Source: Rhodoferax sp.
GTDB lineage: Bacteria; Pseudomonadota; Gammaproteobacteria; Burkholderiales; Burkholderiaceae_C
DNA: 64,000 bases
Direction: 5' to 3'
NCBI RefSeq assembly: GCF_012927445.1
Contig: NZ_JABBPD010000004.1
Coordinates: forward strand, 717,039-781,038
Of this stretch, positions 26,034 through 34,633 are shown in pieces. The notes below the pieces were generated by a model. It had not been told where the DNA came from, made no database searches, and was given only the letters and a program-made list of their open reading frames with translations. Made by a program: the position numbers and the translations under genes. Within the stretch, counting starts at the first letter, position 1, and the number at the start of each line of letters is the position of its first letter.

Positions 26034-27425
26034 ATGCGTTCAAGTCTTTACCCCACACAGTCAACCCATCGCGGACGTCAGCGGGGTCAAGCCCTGGCTG
26101 AATTCACCATTGCGGCGGCTTTTGTATTGATCCCGCTGTTTTTGATGATCCCGTTGTTAGGGAAATTCATGGACATGAAGGCGACGACGATTCAGGCGGC
26201 GCGCTATGCGGCTTGGGAACGAACGGTTTGGTACGGTAATTCAGACTGGGCGGACGGTCAAAAATCAGACGTGCAGATTCAGAGTGAAGTCCAACAGCGG
26301 TTTTTTGCTGATTCAGCCACCACCACCCTGCGCAGCACCGACCAAACGCTGACCGGTGCTGTGGCTGCTAAACCGCTGTGGTACGACCATGCTGGCGCCT
26401 CAATGCTCTCGACCTATTCCGCAGGTGTTGGCCCAGGCACACAGACCCCCGGCACGATGGATGGTTTCTTGAGCGGCGCTCAAAAAATCGTCAACACGAT
26501 TGACTCGGCGCTCGGCACCAAATTCAAGTTGGACATGCAAAGCCTGTATACCTCAACGGTGAGCTTGGATGCCGCCAACACCCCGGCCATCCGCCTGGCA
26601 ACAGGGGCAGATACGTCCGGCTTCATGGCCCCCAACTTTGTCATGAAGCAAGTGCTGGTGACCAATGGTTGGAGCGCCAACGGACCAGACTTCGTCAAGA
26701 AACAGACTGAAGGTCTGGCCGTTCTCAGCCTGGCCCAGCGCAGCCCGGTCAAAGAAGTCATGCACATTGTTCAAAGCGTCCTTGGCACTTTTGTTGAAGA
26801 ATTGAAGCCGAGCAGCCTCAAGCTCGGCGGAGAAGTATTGCCCGACTTGGTGCCGCCCGATCGCTTGACAGCCTCCGCATCACCTGCCCCGCAGCCCGGG
26901 AAGACCGCCGAGCAGCGACGCAAAGAAGAAGCCGATAAACAAAATGCGGAAGCAAAAGCGTTGACCGATAGGGTCACAACAAAAGTTAACGCTTTGCATA
27001 ACGCGATTGGGACGACTCAAAACTCGATCAATTCCTGCAGCGCCGACAAACAAGCGGAGTTCCTTGCGAACTACCAGAAATGTGACGTTAATCCTCTCAC
27101 AGGAGAGAAGACTAACTGCACCGTCAAAAAACCACCTGGTGGACTGGACACCAGTTACACGCCAAATGCTGACGCCAGTGTGGCTTGTCACGCGGGATTG
27201 GACGCGCAAATTGCAGCCTTGGAAGCCAAGCTCGCTGACCCCGATTTGCAATTGGCAATAACAAAGTCAGACCAACAGTTGGCGGCTAATCCAGATCTGA
27301 TCAACGATACCGTCTTTATGACGAATCGCAACGCAGCAAAGTCGAAGATCGCAGCTTTCCAAGCGCAAATTGACGACTTGCGAAGGCAAATTATTGACTT
27401 GAGAAAGCCGAAAAATGCCCTCTAA
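26034..27425 (+). CDS. TadE/G-like minor prepilin-type protein
   Basis: 463 residues. The N-terminus RQRG-QALAEF (Glu at +5) then TIAAAFVLIPLFLMIPLLGKF is a canonical class III signal; DMKATTIQAARYAAWERTVW follows, as in TadE/TadG-like proteins. The C-terminal third is rich in Lys, Glu, Gln and Asn with heptad-like helices (EQRRKEEADKQNAEAKALTD) and probably forms coiled coil. Four Cys near residues 335-385 may form disulfides outside the membrane. The stop overlaps the next gene by 11 nt. Confidence 0.68.
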   Translation: MRSSLYPTQSTHRGRQRGQALAEFTIAAAFVLIPLFLMIPLLGKFMDMKATTIQAARYAAWERTVWYGNSDWADGQKSDVQIQSEVQQRFFADSATTTLRSTDQTLTGAVAAKPLWYDHAGASMLSTYSAGVGPGTQTPGTMDGFLSGAQKIVNTIDSALGTKFKLDMQSLYTSTVSLDAANTPAIRLATGADTSGFMAPNFVMKQVLVTNGWSANGPDFVKKQTEGLAVLSLAQRSPVKEVMHIVQSVLGTFVEELKPSSLKLGGEVLPDLVPPDRLTASASPAPQPGKTAEQRRKEEADKQNAEAKALTDRVTTKVNALHNAIGTTQNSINSCSADKQAEFLANYQKCDVNPLTGEKTNCTVKKPPGGLDTSYTPNADASVACHAGLDAQIAALEAKLADPDLQLAITKSDQQLAANPDLINDTVFMTNRNAAKSKIAAFQAQIDDLRRQIIDLRKPKNAL

Positions 27426-28128
27426 GACTTTGTTACTTGCGGCCAGCCTCGCCTTGAGCGGGTTGATGGCCATCGCCGCCGAACCGAAAAAACCGGACTG
27501 CGCGCCGTTTGCCTTGCCCGATCTGAAGCTGACCTGGGTCGCCCCCGATATCGTGCACAACGGCACGCCGTTGCAGATCAGGCGCTTTGACAGTACCGAC
27601 AGCGTGCAGGCGATCCTGGCGCGCTACCGCCGCGAATGGAAATCTTCTGCGCAAAGCCCCCAAGACGCGATTGAATACACGGTTGGCGGCTATCAGGTGA
27701 TTGCCAAGCTGCGCGACATGTGCTTTTACACCGTGCAGGCACGCAGCAATGGCACCGGCGGCTCTACCGGCATGCTGGCTGTCAGCCAAATACAGGACAG
27801 CAACCAGCTGCGGGTTCTGGGGAAAGATTTCCCGATGATGTCGGGCAGTCTGGTGGCAGCCGACATGACACACCGCGACCCCGGCAAAGAGGCTCGCACC
27901 ATCATGCTGATGAACCAGTTTTCAACCAACGCCAACGCCGACTTTTACCGCCGGGTGATTGGCGGCGACGGCTGGAACATCACCAGTGACCACTTGGTTA
28001 AATTCAAAGGCGGCAATGGCAATGGCTACGCCATCACCTTCAAGCGCGCCTTCAATGAAACCAGCATGGTCATTTCGCGCACCCAGGGCGGCAGCAGCGT
28101 GCTGGTCAATCTGGTCGACAAACCTTGA
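27415..28128 (+). CDS. Secreted protein of unknown function in the Tad locus
   Basis: 237 residues with a clear Sec signal peptide (MPSKTLLLAASLALSGLMAIAA, cleavage near AIAA/EP). The mature part has two Cys (PKKPDCAPF and LRDMCFYTV), an alternating beta-like pattern (QVIAKLRDMCFYTVQARS) and a C-terminal YAITFKRAFNETSMVISRTQ. No known family was recognised. Overlap with the upstream TadE/G-like gene and its place before a second pilin suggest a periplasmic assembly or pilus-tip role. That is inference only. Confidence 0.6.
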   Translation: MPSKTLLLAASLALSGLMAIAAEPKKPDCAPFALPDLKLTWVAPDIVHNGTPLQIRRFDSTDSVQAILARYRREWKSSAQSPQDAIEYTVGGYQVIAKLRDMCFYTVQARSNGTGGSTGMLAVSQIQDSNQLRVLGKDFPMMSGSLVAADMTHRDPGKEARTIMLMNQFSTNANADFYRRVIGGDGWNITSDHLVKFKGGNGNGYAITFKRAFNETSMVISRTQGGSSVLVNLVDKP

Positions 28129-28145
28129 CCCAAACAGTAGCCAAC

Positions 28146-28355
28146 ATGCCTTTGAACCTGTCACCCCAGCCACGGCTACAACGCGGTCAGTCCAGCGTTG
28201 AGTACCTGACTGTCAGTGCCTTTGCCGCCATTGTTTTGCTGGTGCCCGACGACAGCGGCAACGTGGTTGTGGTGCAACTGGCCAACGCCATCAAGACTTA
28301 TTACAACGCGTTTGCATATGCACTTTCTTATTCCTCCACGATCACGCCCTTTTGA
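28146..28355 (+). CDS. Second Flp-like small prepilin
   Basis: 69 residues: MPLNLSPQPRLQRG, then QSSVEYLTVSAFAAIVLLVP, a class III prepilin signal with Glu +5 and Tyr +6. The C-terminal part is short and polar (TYYNAFAYALSYSSTITPF). I take the ATG at 28146; a TTG at 28125 would lengthen the leader. Probably a minor pilin of the same system. Confidence 0.65.
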   Translation: MPLNLSPQPRLQRGQSSVEYLTVSAFAAIVLLVPDDSGNVVVVQLANAIKTYYNAFAYALSYSSTITPF

Positions 28356-28423
28356 AGGGACGCCACGCCGATGACGACACCCGAATTTACTCCGCCCCCA
28401 CTGACCAAAGAGTCATATTAATC

Positions 28424-29470
28424 ATGCGCAAATTAATCACTTTTTTCAGAAAAATCAACCGCATGTGGCTGCTGGTGGCACTGGCTGTTGTGCTGGGCTT
28501 GGCTGCAGCCATGCTGATGTCCAAATACCTCAAGGGTCGCGAACAGACATTGGAGGTAGAGGCCAAAAAACGTGCCAGCGGTGGCCCCACCGTCGAAGTG
28601 GTCGCGGCCGGAATAATGATTCCCAGAGGCTCGGCGCTGGGTACGCAGAACCTTACCAAGCGCGAGATTCTGGCGGACCTGGTGACCGAAGAGATGGTGC
28701 TGGTCAAAGACTTTGATCGCATTGACGGCGCCAAGGCCACACGGCCGATTCAGGCTGGCTGGCCTTTGCGCATAGCCGATGTGACCGAAAAAGTCCAAGG
28801 CTTCGCCGACGGCCTGCAAGAAGGTTTGCGTGCCATCACCATTGATGTCGATGAAATCAATTCGATGGCGCAAATGGTCAAGCCGGGCAACATGGTTGAC
28901 CTGATGTTGATCGTGCCCGACAAAACGGATGCCGATGGCGGTCTGCGGGCGGTGCTGGTGTTGCAAAACGTCAAGGTGCTGGCAACGGGTCAAAGCATCG
29001 CACCTGGTGGCGGCAATAAAGGTGGGACCACGAGCCAGGGCGATTATGCTGGCTCCTCTGGCAACGCACAGCGTTACTCGAACTTCACGTTTGAAGTCAC
29101 GCCGCAAAATGCAGCCCGCATCGCGCTGGCCCAGCAGGTCGGAAAAATCCGGGCTGTGTTGCGTGGCAATGCCGACAGCGCCATGGTGTCACTGACAGAC
29201 ATCAACACCAGGACCATGCTCAACACCGGCGTGAATGCGGTCAAGGGGAGCAACATCAACACACCCAAAATCAGTGCGGTCGAGTACATCATCGGCGGCA
29301 AGGGCTCTGGGGGCGCTGTCAACATCAACATCCCATCGCTCTTTCCACCTTCAGCGGGTGATCGCCGGTCGCCAGCCGGGGCCGATGCCGCGCAAGCGGC
29401 CTATCCACCCGCAATGGCAGGCTTCATGCCGCCATCGGCTGGTGGTGCCAACGTTCAGCAGCGACCATGA
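28424..29470 (+). CDS. cpaB: Flp pilus assembly protein CpaB/RcpC
   Basis: 348 residues. One N-terminal membrane helix (MWLLVALAVVLGLAAAMLMSKYL) is followed by an SAF/antifreeze-like domain (VEVVAAGIMIPRGSALGTQNLTKREI), then DVDEINSMAQMVKPGNMVDLMLIVP and KVLATGQSIAP, all typical of CpaB/RcpC. CpaB sits in the periplasm next to the secretin and helps pilus export. The Pro/Ala/Gly-rich C-terminus is variable. The ATG at 28424 is chosen because the residues before it do not fit. The stop region overlaps the first possible cpaC start. Confidence 0.9.
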   Translation: MRKLITFFRKINRMWLLVALAVVLGLAAAMLMSKYLKGREQTLEVEAKKRASGGPTVEVVAAGIMIPRGSALGTQNLTKREILADLVTEEMVLVKDFDRIDGAKATRPIQAGWPLRIADVTEKVQGFADGLQEGLRAITIDVDEINSMAQMVKPGNMVDLMLIVPDKTDADGGLRAVLVLQNVKVLATGQSIAPGGGNKGGTTSQGDYAGSSGNAQRYSNFTFEVTPQNAARIALAQQVGKIRAVLRGNADSAMVSLTDINTRTMLNTGVNAVKGSNINTPKISAVEYIIGGKGSGGAVNINIPSLFPPSAGDRRSPAGADAAQAAYPPAMAGFMPPSAGGANVQQRP

Positions 29471-29499
29471 GTCAACTCAATACACAAGGACACTTCGCG

Positions 29500-30804
29500 A
29501 TGTTTTTTAGACTCACCCTACTCTTTCCCTTGCTGGCCGGACTGGCTTGTGTACAGCCTGCCGCGGCTGCAGATGATGTTTCTTCACTGCAACTTGTTGT
29601 GGGGCAGATCAAAACGATTCCACTGCCTAGCAAGGTCGTTCGGGTCGCTGTTGGTAACGGGAAAATCATCACCAGCAATGTGCTTGAGACCGAAATGGTG
29701 GTACTGGCTGAAACACCTGGCACCACGAGTCTGCGACTTTGGACTGCTGACGGCAATCAGTTGAACTACGCGGTCAGCGTGCTGGCCACCGATCCGGATG
29801 TCACGGCCAAACGCCTTCGAGACATGCTGGGCGCCATGCCAGGCATCAAGGTTGAGCGCATCGGCGACATGGTCTTGCTGACGGGTTCTGCGAGTAAAGC
29901 GGGCCTGTCACGCATCGACGCCATTGCGAAATTATTCCCGCAAACCCATAACGCTGTGCTTGAAGAAGAAGTCACGATGCGACGCATGGTGTACATGAAA
30001 GTACAGATTGTGGAAATGAAAAAATCACTCGCATCGAACATCGGGGTTGCATGGGACAAAAGTATTGCGGGTCCCGCAGCAGCTGTTGCCGGCAACTGGA
30101 GCACCAACCAGAATTTCAGGGTTCCATCCACACCGCCTGCAGGGTTTCCAACTACACCTATTCCTATTGGTGGTGCCGGCTGGCGTCCGTACCTTGGCAT
30201 GACATCAGTCATCACCTCGATGATCAACCTGGCTGTTGACAACGGCGACGCCTTTGTTCTGGCAACACCTGAGCTCAGTGCTCGCAGCGGGGGCAAGGCC
30301 GAATTTTTGGCGGGTGGACAAATTCCCATCATCTCGCCGGCCAGCGCTGCAGCCCCAGCAACCGTGACCTTCAAGGACTACGGCATCAAGCTGACCATTG
30401 AACCGGTGGCTGACGAGAAGAACAATGTCAGCGCCCTACTCAAAACAGAGGTCAGCAACGTTGACAACTCCGTCGCCGTGGGCGGAAACCCGGGCTTCCT
30501 GACTCGAAAAACGGATTCTGAATTCAACGTGCAGTCAGGGCAAACGATTGTGCTGTCTGGCCTGGTCAACACCAGCCTGCAGAAAGACATTTCGAAACTC
30601 GCGGGTTTGGGTGACTTGCCCATCCTGGGCGCCTTGTTCCGTTCGACTAACTTTCAAAATGGCCGCACCGACCTGGTGATCTTCGTCACCCCGACCGTGA
30701 TTGATTCGTCCTCAAGCCTGAATCAAGAGCGCTTGCAGAAGGCGCAGGACATTCAGGAAAAGGCCAAGTCACAGTCAGGCGACTTGGGCACCCTCAATCA
30801 ATAG
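29500..30804 (+). CDS. cpaC: Tad secretin CpaC/RcpA
   Basis: 434 residues. Signal peptide MFFRLTLLFPLLAGLACVQPAAA, then the N-terminal domains (QLVVGQIKTIPLPSKVVRVA, a CpaC type-II/III secretion pilus domain; VLATDPDVTAKRLRDMLG, BON-like) and the secretin core (AEFLAGGQIPI, QTIVLSGLVNTSLQKDISKL, LGALFRSTNF, DLVIFVTPTVID). It forms the outer-membrane channel. I favour the ATG at 29500, which has AAGGA nine bases upstream and gives a clean signal peptide; an in-frame ATG at 29467 overlaps cpaB by 4 nt and is the alternative. Confidence 0.92.
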   Translation: MFFRLTLLFPLLAGLACVQPAAAADDVSSLQLVVGQIKTIPLPSKVVRVAVGNGKIITSNVLETEMVVLAETPGTTSLRLWTADGNQLNYAVSVLATDPDVTAKRLRDMLGAMPGIKVERIGDMVLLTGSASKAGLSRIDAIAKLFPQTHNAVLEEEVTMRRMVYMKVQIVEMKKSLASNIGVAWDKSIAGPAAAVAGNWSTNQNFRVPSTPPAGFPTTPIPIGGAGWRPYLGMTSVITSMINLAVDNGDAFVLATPELSARSGGKAEFLAGGQIPIISPASAAAPATVTFKDYGIKLTIEPVADEKNNVSALLKTEVSNVDNSVAVGGNPGFLTRKTDSEFNVQSGQTIVLSGLVNTSLQKDISKLAGLGDLPILGALFRSTNFQNGRTDLVIFVTPTVIDSSSSLNQERLQKAQDIQEKAKSQSGDLGTLNQ

Positions 30805-30835
30805 TTGATGGTTTGTTTGTTTACAGGGGGGAACC

Positions 30836-32545
30836 ATGTTCAGTGTTGAATACAAATCTGCAAAAAGTGAGCTCACACGGGTCAATTGCGAGATCGACAG
30901 TCTCACCATCGGCAAAGCCGACACTAACCTGATCGTGTTGCGTGGCTGGACTGTAGGAAAACGCCACGCCACGATTCACAAGCGGGCGTCCGGTTTTTTT
31001 GTCGAAGATCATGGAGCCATGGGTGCGACAGAAGTCAATGGGAAAGCCATCGAGAAAGAGTACGGCCCGCTGCGCGCTGAAGACGTGATTCGGATTGGTG
31101 ACAACTACGTGAATGTGATTGTCGAAGCCGCGATTCTCATGGCGGCGGTTGCACCAGCTCCCCTGCCCGCGTCAGCTGCCGTTACGGCCACTTTCGTGGC
31201 GACACCGGAGCTCATCGTCAAGCAGCCGCCAGCGCAGCAGGCCGCGGTACCCGCCACGCCTGACCTGACCGAGCGTATGAACGCTGCACGCCGAGCGCTT
31301 CATGGCAAGTTGATCAGTCAAATGGATTTGCGACGGGTCGATGTCCGGAGCATGAGCGAAGATGACTTGCGTTTGAACACGCAAACCATGATTGCAGAAA
31401 TTCTGGCCAGTGACACCAGTTTGCCACCTGATATTGATGGTGCCCGGCTGGCCAGAGAGTTGCTGAATGAAGTGATTGGCCTGGGTCCGCTTGAAGACTT
31501 GTTGGCTGATCCAGACATCAGCGAGATCATGGTCAACCGCTTTGATGAAATTTACGTCGAACGCAAAGGCAAATTGACAAAGGCTGATATTGCGTTCAGC
31601 ACCGACCAGGCGGTGCTCGGGGCGATTGAGCGAATCGTTGCGCCTATAGGCCGTCGTATTGATGAGAGCTCTCCGATGGTGGACGCCCGCCTCAAAGACG
31701 GCTCACGCGTCAACGCAGTGATCCCGCCGCTGGCGCTCAAAGGCTGCAACATCACCATCCGTAAATTTTCAAAGTCGAAACTGGTCGACACGGACATGAT
31801 CAATTTCGGCTCGGTCACCAAAGACATGATGAAATTTTTGGAAATAGCAGTTGATCAAGCTGCCAACATCGTAATCTCGGGCGGCACCGGCTCGGGCAAA
31901 ACGACCTTGCTGAACGTGATGTCGAACTACATTCCAGATGATGAACGCATTGTCACGGTCGAAGATGCGGCCGAACTTCAGTTGGCCAAACCGCACTTGA
32001 TTTCACTTGAGTCACGGCCACCGAATTCTGAAGGCAAAGGCGCCATCACGATTCGTGATTTGGTCAAAAACTGCCTGCGCATGCGACCTGACCGTATTGT
32101 GGTCGGCGAGTGCCGCGGCGGTGAAGCGCTGGACATGTTGCAGGCGATGAACACCGGCCACGATGGGTCCATGACTACAGCCCACGCCAACACGCCGCGT
32201 GACTGTATCGCACGACTTGAAGTGATGACCCTGATGTCTGGCCTTGACTTGCCCTTACGTGCTATTCGCGAACAAATTGCCTCGGCAGTTCACATGATCG
32301 TTCAGCAAAGCCGCTTTCCAGACGGCAGCCGCAAGATCACGCACATCACCGAGGTCACCGGCATGGAGGGCGATATCGTGCAACTGCAGGACATATTTTT
32401 GTTCAAGCAGGATGGCTATGACGAGCAAGGCAAGATCAAAGGCAGGTTCGTCGCAACCGGCAATATCCCCGACTTCTGCCAAGACTTGGCCCGCCGCGGT
32501 ATCCCGGTTGATTTGTCCATCTTCCAACCACCGAAGAACCTCTGA
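30836..32545 (+). CDS. tadA: FHA domain-TadA/CpaF secretion ATPase
   Basis: 569 residues. Residues 1-100 resemble an FHA phosphothreonine-binding domain (SLTIGKADTNLIVLRGWTVG, KRHATIHKR, EVNGKAI). An Ala/Pro linker follows, then the CpaF/TadA type IV secretion ATPase from about residue 145. Walker A is ISGGTGSGKTTLLNV (near 349); Walker B and the His box are VVGECRGGEALDMLQAMNTG and SMTTAHANTPRDCIARLE. It powers assembly, normally with TadZ placing it at the pole. No TadZ/CpaE gene is in the locus, so the FHA part might replace that targeting. The stop overlaps tadB (TGATG). Confidence 0.9.
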   Translation: MFSVEYKSAKSELTRVNCEIDSLTIGKADTNLIVLRGWTVGKRHATIHKRASGFFVEDHGAMGATEVNGKAIEKEYGPLRAEDVIRIGDNYVNVIVEAAILMAAVAPAPLPASAAVTATFVATPELIVKQPPAQQAAVPATPDLTERMNAARRALHGKLISQMDLRRVDVRSMSEDDLRLNTQTMIAEILASDTSLPPDIDGARLARELLNEVIGLGPLEDLLADPDISEIMVNRFDEIYVERKGKLTKADIAFSTDQAVLGAIERIVAPIGRRIDESSPMVDARLKDGSRVNAVIPPLALKGCNITIRKFSKSKLVDTDMINFGSVTKDMMKFLEIAVDQAANIVISGGTGSGKTTLLNVMSNYIPDDERIVTVEDAAELQLAKPHLISLESRPPNSEGKGAITIRDLVKNCLRMRPDRIVVGECRGGEALDMLQAMNTGHDGSMTTAHANTPRDCIARLEVMTLMSGLDLPLRAIREQIASAVHMIVQQSRFPDGSRKITHITEVTGMEGDIVQLQDIFLFKQDGYDEQGKIKGRFVATGNIPDFCQDLARRGIPVDLSIFQPPKNL

Positions 32546-33396
32546 TGTTTGAATTTGCCTTCCTTATTGGTGTCGTGGTGGCGGCTGCGATTGTGATTGG
32601 TATGGTGGGCATGTTGCTGGTCCGTTCATGGCTAAACCACCAACAGGCCACACTCGCGACAACAGCCAAGACAGATTTGGCTGCGATGTTCATTTTTATC
32701 GACCCCAAGCTTCTGTTCAAGTACAGCGTGGGTGCCTTGGTCGTGATTCCGATCTTGCTGCTTGTCGTGCTCGACAATCCCTTGGTGGCGGTTGTGTCAG
32801 GCGTGGTCGTGGCTTTTACGCCCCGCTACTTCGTCAAACACCTCCAAAAGTCACGTATCACATTGTTTGAAAAGCAACTGCCCGACGCGCTGCTGATGGT
32901 GTCGGGGGGCATGCGCGCTGGCGCCAGTTTGGCGGTCGCGCTGGAGTCGATGGTGAAGGAACAAAAACCACCCTTGGCTCAAGAGTTCGATCTGATGCTG
33001 CGCGAGCAGCGACTCGGTGTGGACTTTGACAGCGCCCTGTCCAACATGGAAAAGCGCATGCCTCTACCCGACTTTGTGTTGTTGGTGGCGGCCATGAAAA
33101 TCACGCGAGAAGTCGGTGGCAATTTTGCCGAGATTCTCGAATCACTCTCCGGTACCTTGCGACGCAAGCATGAGATGGAGGGGAAGATCAAAGCCCTCAC
33201 GGCACAGGGAAAACTACAAGGCATCGTGATGGCGCTTTTGCCCGTCTTTCTGCTGGCCATTCTGACCTTTATGGAGCCAGATGCCATGGCTCCGCTTTAC
33301 AACACGCTGTATGGCTGGGGCGTGTTGCTGGTGGTCAGTATCATGATCACGATTGGCTACATCGGTATCCAAAAAATTGTGAACATCGACGTATGA
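32545..33396 (+). CDS. tadB: Tad inner-membrane platform protein TadB
   Basis: 283 residues with hydrophobic segments at the N-terminus (FEFAFLIGVVVAAAIVIGMVGMLLV), in the middle and at the C-terminus, and the T2SSF domain (LPDALLMVSGGMRAGASLAVALESMVKE, MKITREVGGNFAEILESLS). TadB and TadC form the membrane platform driven by TadA. ATG overlaps the tadA stop and its own stop overlaps tadC by 4 nt. Confidence 0.92.
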   Translation: MFEFAFLIGVVVAAAIVIGMVGMLLVRSWLNHQQATLATTAKTDLAAMFIFIDPKLLFKYSVGALVVIPILLLVVLDNPLVAVVSGVVVAFTPRYFVKHLQKSRITLFEKQLPDALLMVSGGMRAGASLAVALESMVKEQKPPLAQEFDLMLREQRLGVDFDSALSNMEKRMPLPDFVLLVAAMKITREVGGNFAEILESLSGTLRRKHEMEGKIKALTAQGKLQGIVMALLPVFLLAILTFMEPDAMAPLYNTLYGWGVLLVVSIMITIGYIGIQKIVNIDV

Positions 33397-34277
33397 ACTC
33401 AACCACTGTAGTCTGGATTTTGGCTGCGATGGTCGGCACTATTGCGCTGATTGTTTTGTACGTGTATTCAACTTTGAGCCGTGCAGTCCCGCAGGACGAT
33501 CGTCAGTACATGGACAAACTCCCGCCGGCTTTGCGCTTGATGTGGCCTCTGGTGCGACTCATTGATTTCCACCTGACATCGCGCATTTCACTGGAAAAAC
33601 TCGAGCGCACCAACACCAAGCTGAACAACAGCGGCGTCGCTCACATGATGACTGCCGAGCAGTTTTATGCGGTGCGAATGGTTTCTTTGGTGGCTGTATC
33701 TGGAATCATGTACATGGTCGCAGGCATGCTGAACAAGTCCTCACCGACCCTACTCATGGTGGGTGCGTTATTGGGTTATTTTTACCCCTCGATCTGGCTG
33801 CTAGACGCCCGTAAACGTCGTTGCAAGCTAGTGCAAAAGGCCATGCCGATGTTTCTGGACTTCATCACCATGGCAGTGGAAGCCGGGCTGAACCTGACCG
33901 GGGCCTTGAACCAAGTCGTACAAAAGGGCCCCCCCGGCCCCTTGCGCCAAGAATTCTTCATGGTAGTCCGCGACCTGCGCTCAGGACTTCCGCGCGCCGA
34001 TGCGCTTCGCCGGATGGAGTCACGCTTGATGATGCCTGAAGTGTCAAGTTTTGTGGGTACTGTGATTCAGGCCGAAAAGATGGGCGCATCACTGGGTTCG
34101 GCCCTGCGTTCGCAAGCCGACCAGCGCCGCAGCGAACGTTTTCAGCGAGCGGAAAAACAAGCCATGGAAGCACCCGTCAAACTGATCGGTCCGCTGATGA
34201 TGTTTATTTTCCCGGTCACCTTCATCGTTATTGGCTTTCCTATCGTCATGAAATTCTTGAAGTCTGGACTGTTTTGA
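33393..34277 (+). CDS. tadC: Tad inner-membrane platform protein TadC
   Basis: 294 residues. T2SSF-domain protein with an N-terminal membrane helix (ILAAMVGTIALIVLYVYSTL), a central pair near residues 105-135, and a C-terminal pair. Key stretch: KAMPMFLDFITMAVEAGLNLTGALNQVV, then ALRRMESRLMMPEVSSFVGTVIQAEKMG. It is paired with TadB. The stop overlaps the DUF192 gene's TTG start by 4 nt. Confidence 0.92.
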   Translation: MNSTTVVWILAAMVGTIALIVLYVYSTLSRAVPQDDRQYMDKLPPALRLMWPLVRLIDFHLTSRISLEKLERTNTKLNNSGVAHMMTAEQFYAVRMVSLVAVSGIMYMVAGMLNKSSPTLLMVGALLGYFYPSIWLLDARKRRCKLVQKAMPMFLDFITMAVEAGLNLTGALNQVVQKGPPGPLRQEFFMVVRDLRSGLPRADALRRMESRLMMPEVSSFVGTVIQAEKMGASLGSALRSQADQRRSERFQRAEKQAMEAPVKLIGPLMMFIFPVTFIVIGFPIVMKFLKSGLF

Positions 34278-34633
34278 AGCTCGGCGCTGTCTACCGGGAA
34301 TCAGACACCCATAGCCTGGTGCCACGGGTGTGGAAAGCCGCCAGCGCCATTGAGCGGATGCGTGGTTTGCTCGGGCGACCTCCCCTGAGGTCTGGCGAAG
34401 GCCTGCTGATCAACGCTTGCAACATGGTGCACACCGTCGGCATGCATTACGCGCTGGATTTGGTTTTTTTGGACGCCACTGGGCATATTAGAAAACTGGT
34501 CTGCAACGTGAAGCCACTGCGCTGCGCTGGAGCCTTTACCGCAACGACAACGCTCGAACTGCCAGCAGGATCGCTGGCCACGCTAGGTCTCAGCTTGGGC
34601 GAGCAACTTACATGGCGGACGTTCGAGGCATGA
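34274..34633 (+). CDS. DUF192 family protein
   Basis: 119 residues. SAIERMRGLLGRPPLRSGEGLLINACNMVHTVGMHYALDLVFLD is the DUF192 pattern (conserved RMRGLLGR, C/T-VHT-GM). The family is small and of unknown function. It starts with TTG overlapping the tadC stop and ends within the next gene's start (ATGA). DUF192 genes are known beside tadC in some other Tad loci, as far as I recall, so it may be a true accessory factor. Confidence 0.8.
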   Translation: MKLGAVYRESDTHSLVPRVWKAASAIERMRGLLGRPPLRSGEGLLINACNMVHTVGMHYALDLVFLDATGHIRKLVCNVKPLRCAGAFTATTTLELPAGSLATLGLSLGEQLTWRTFEA

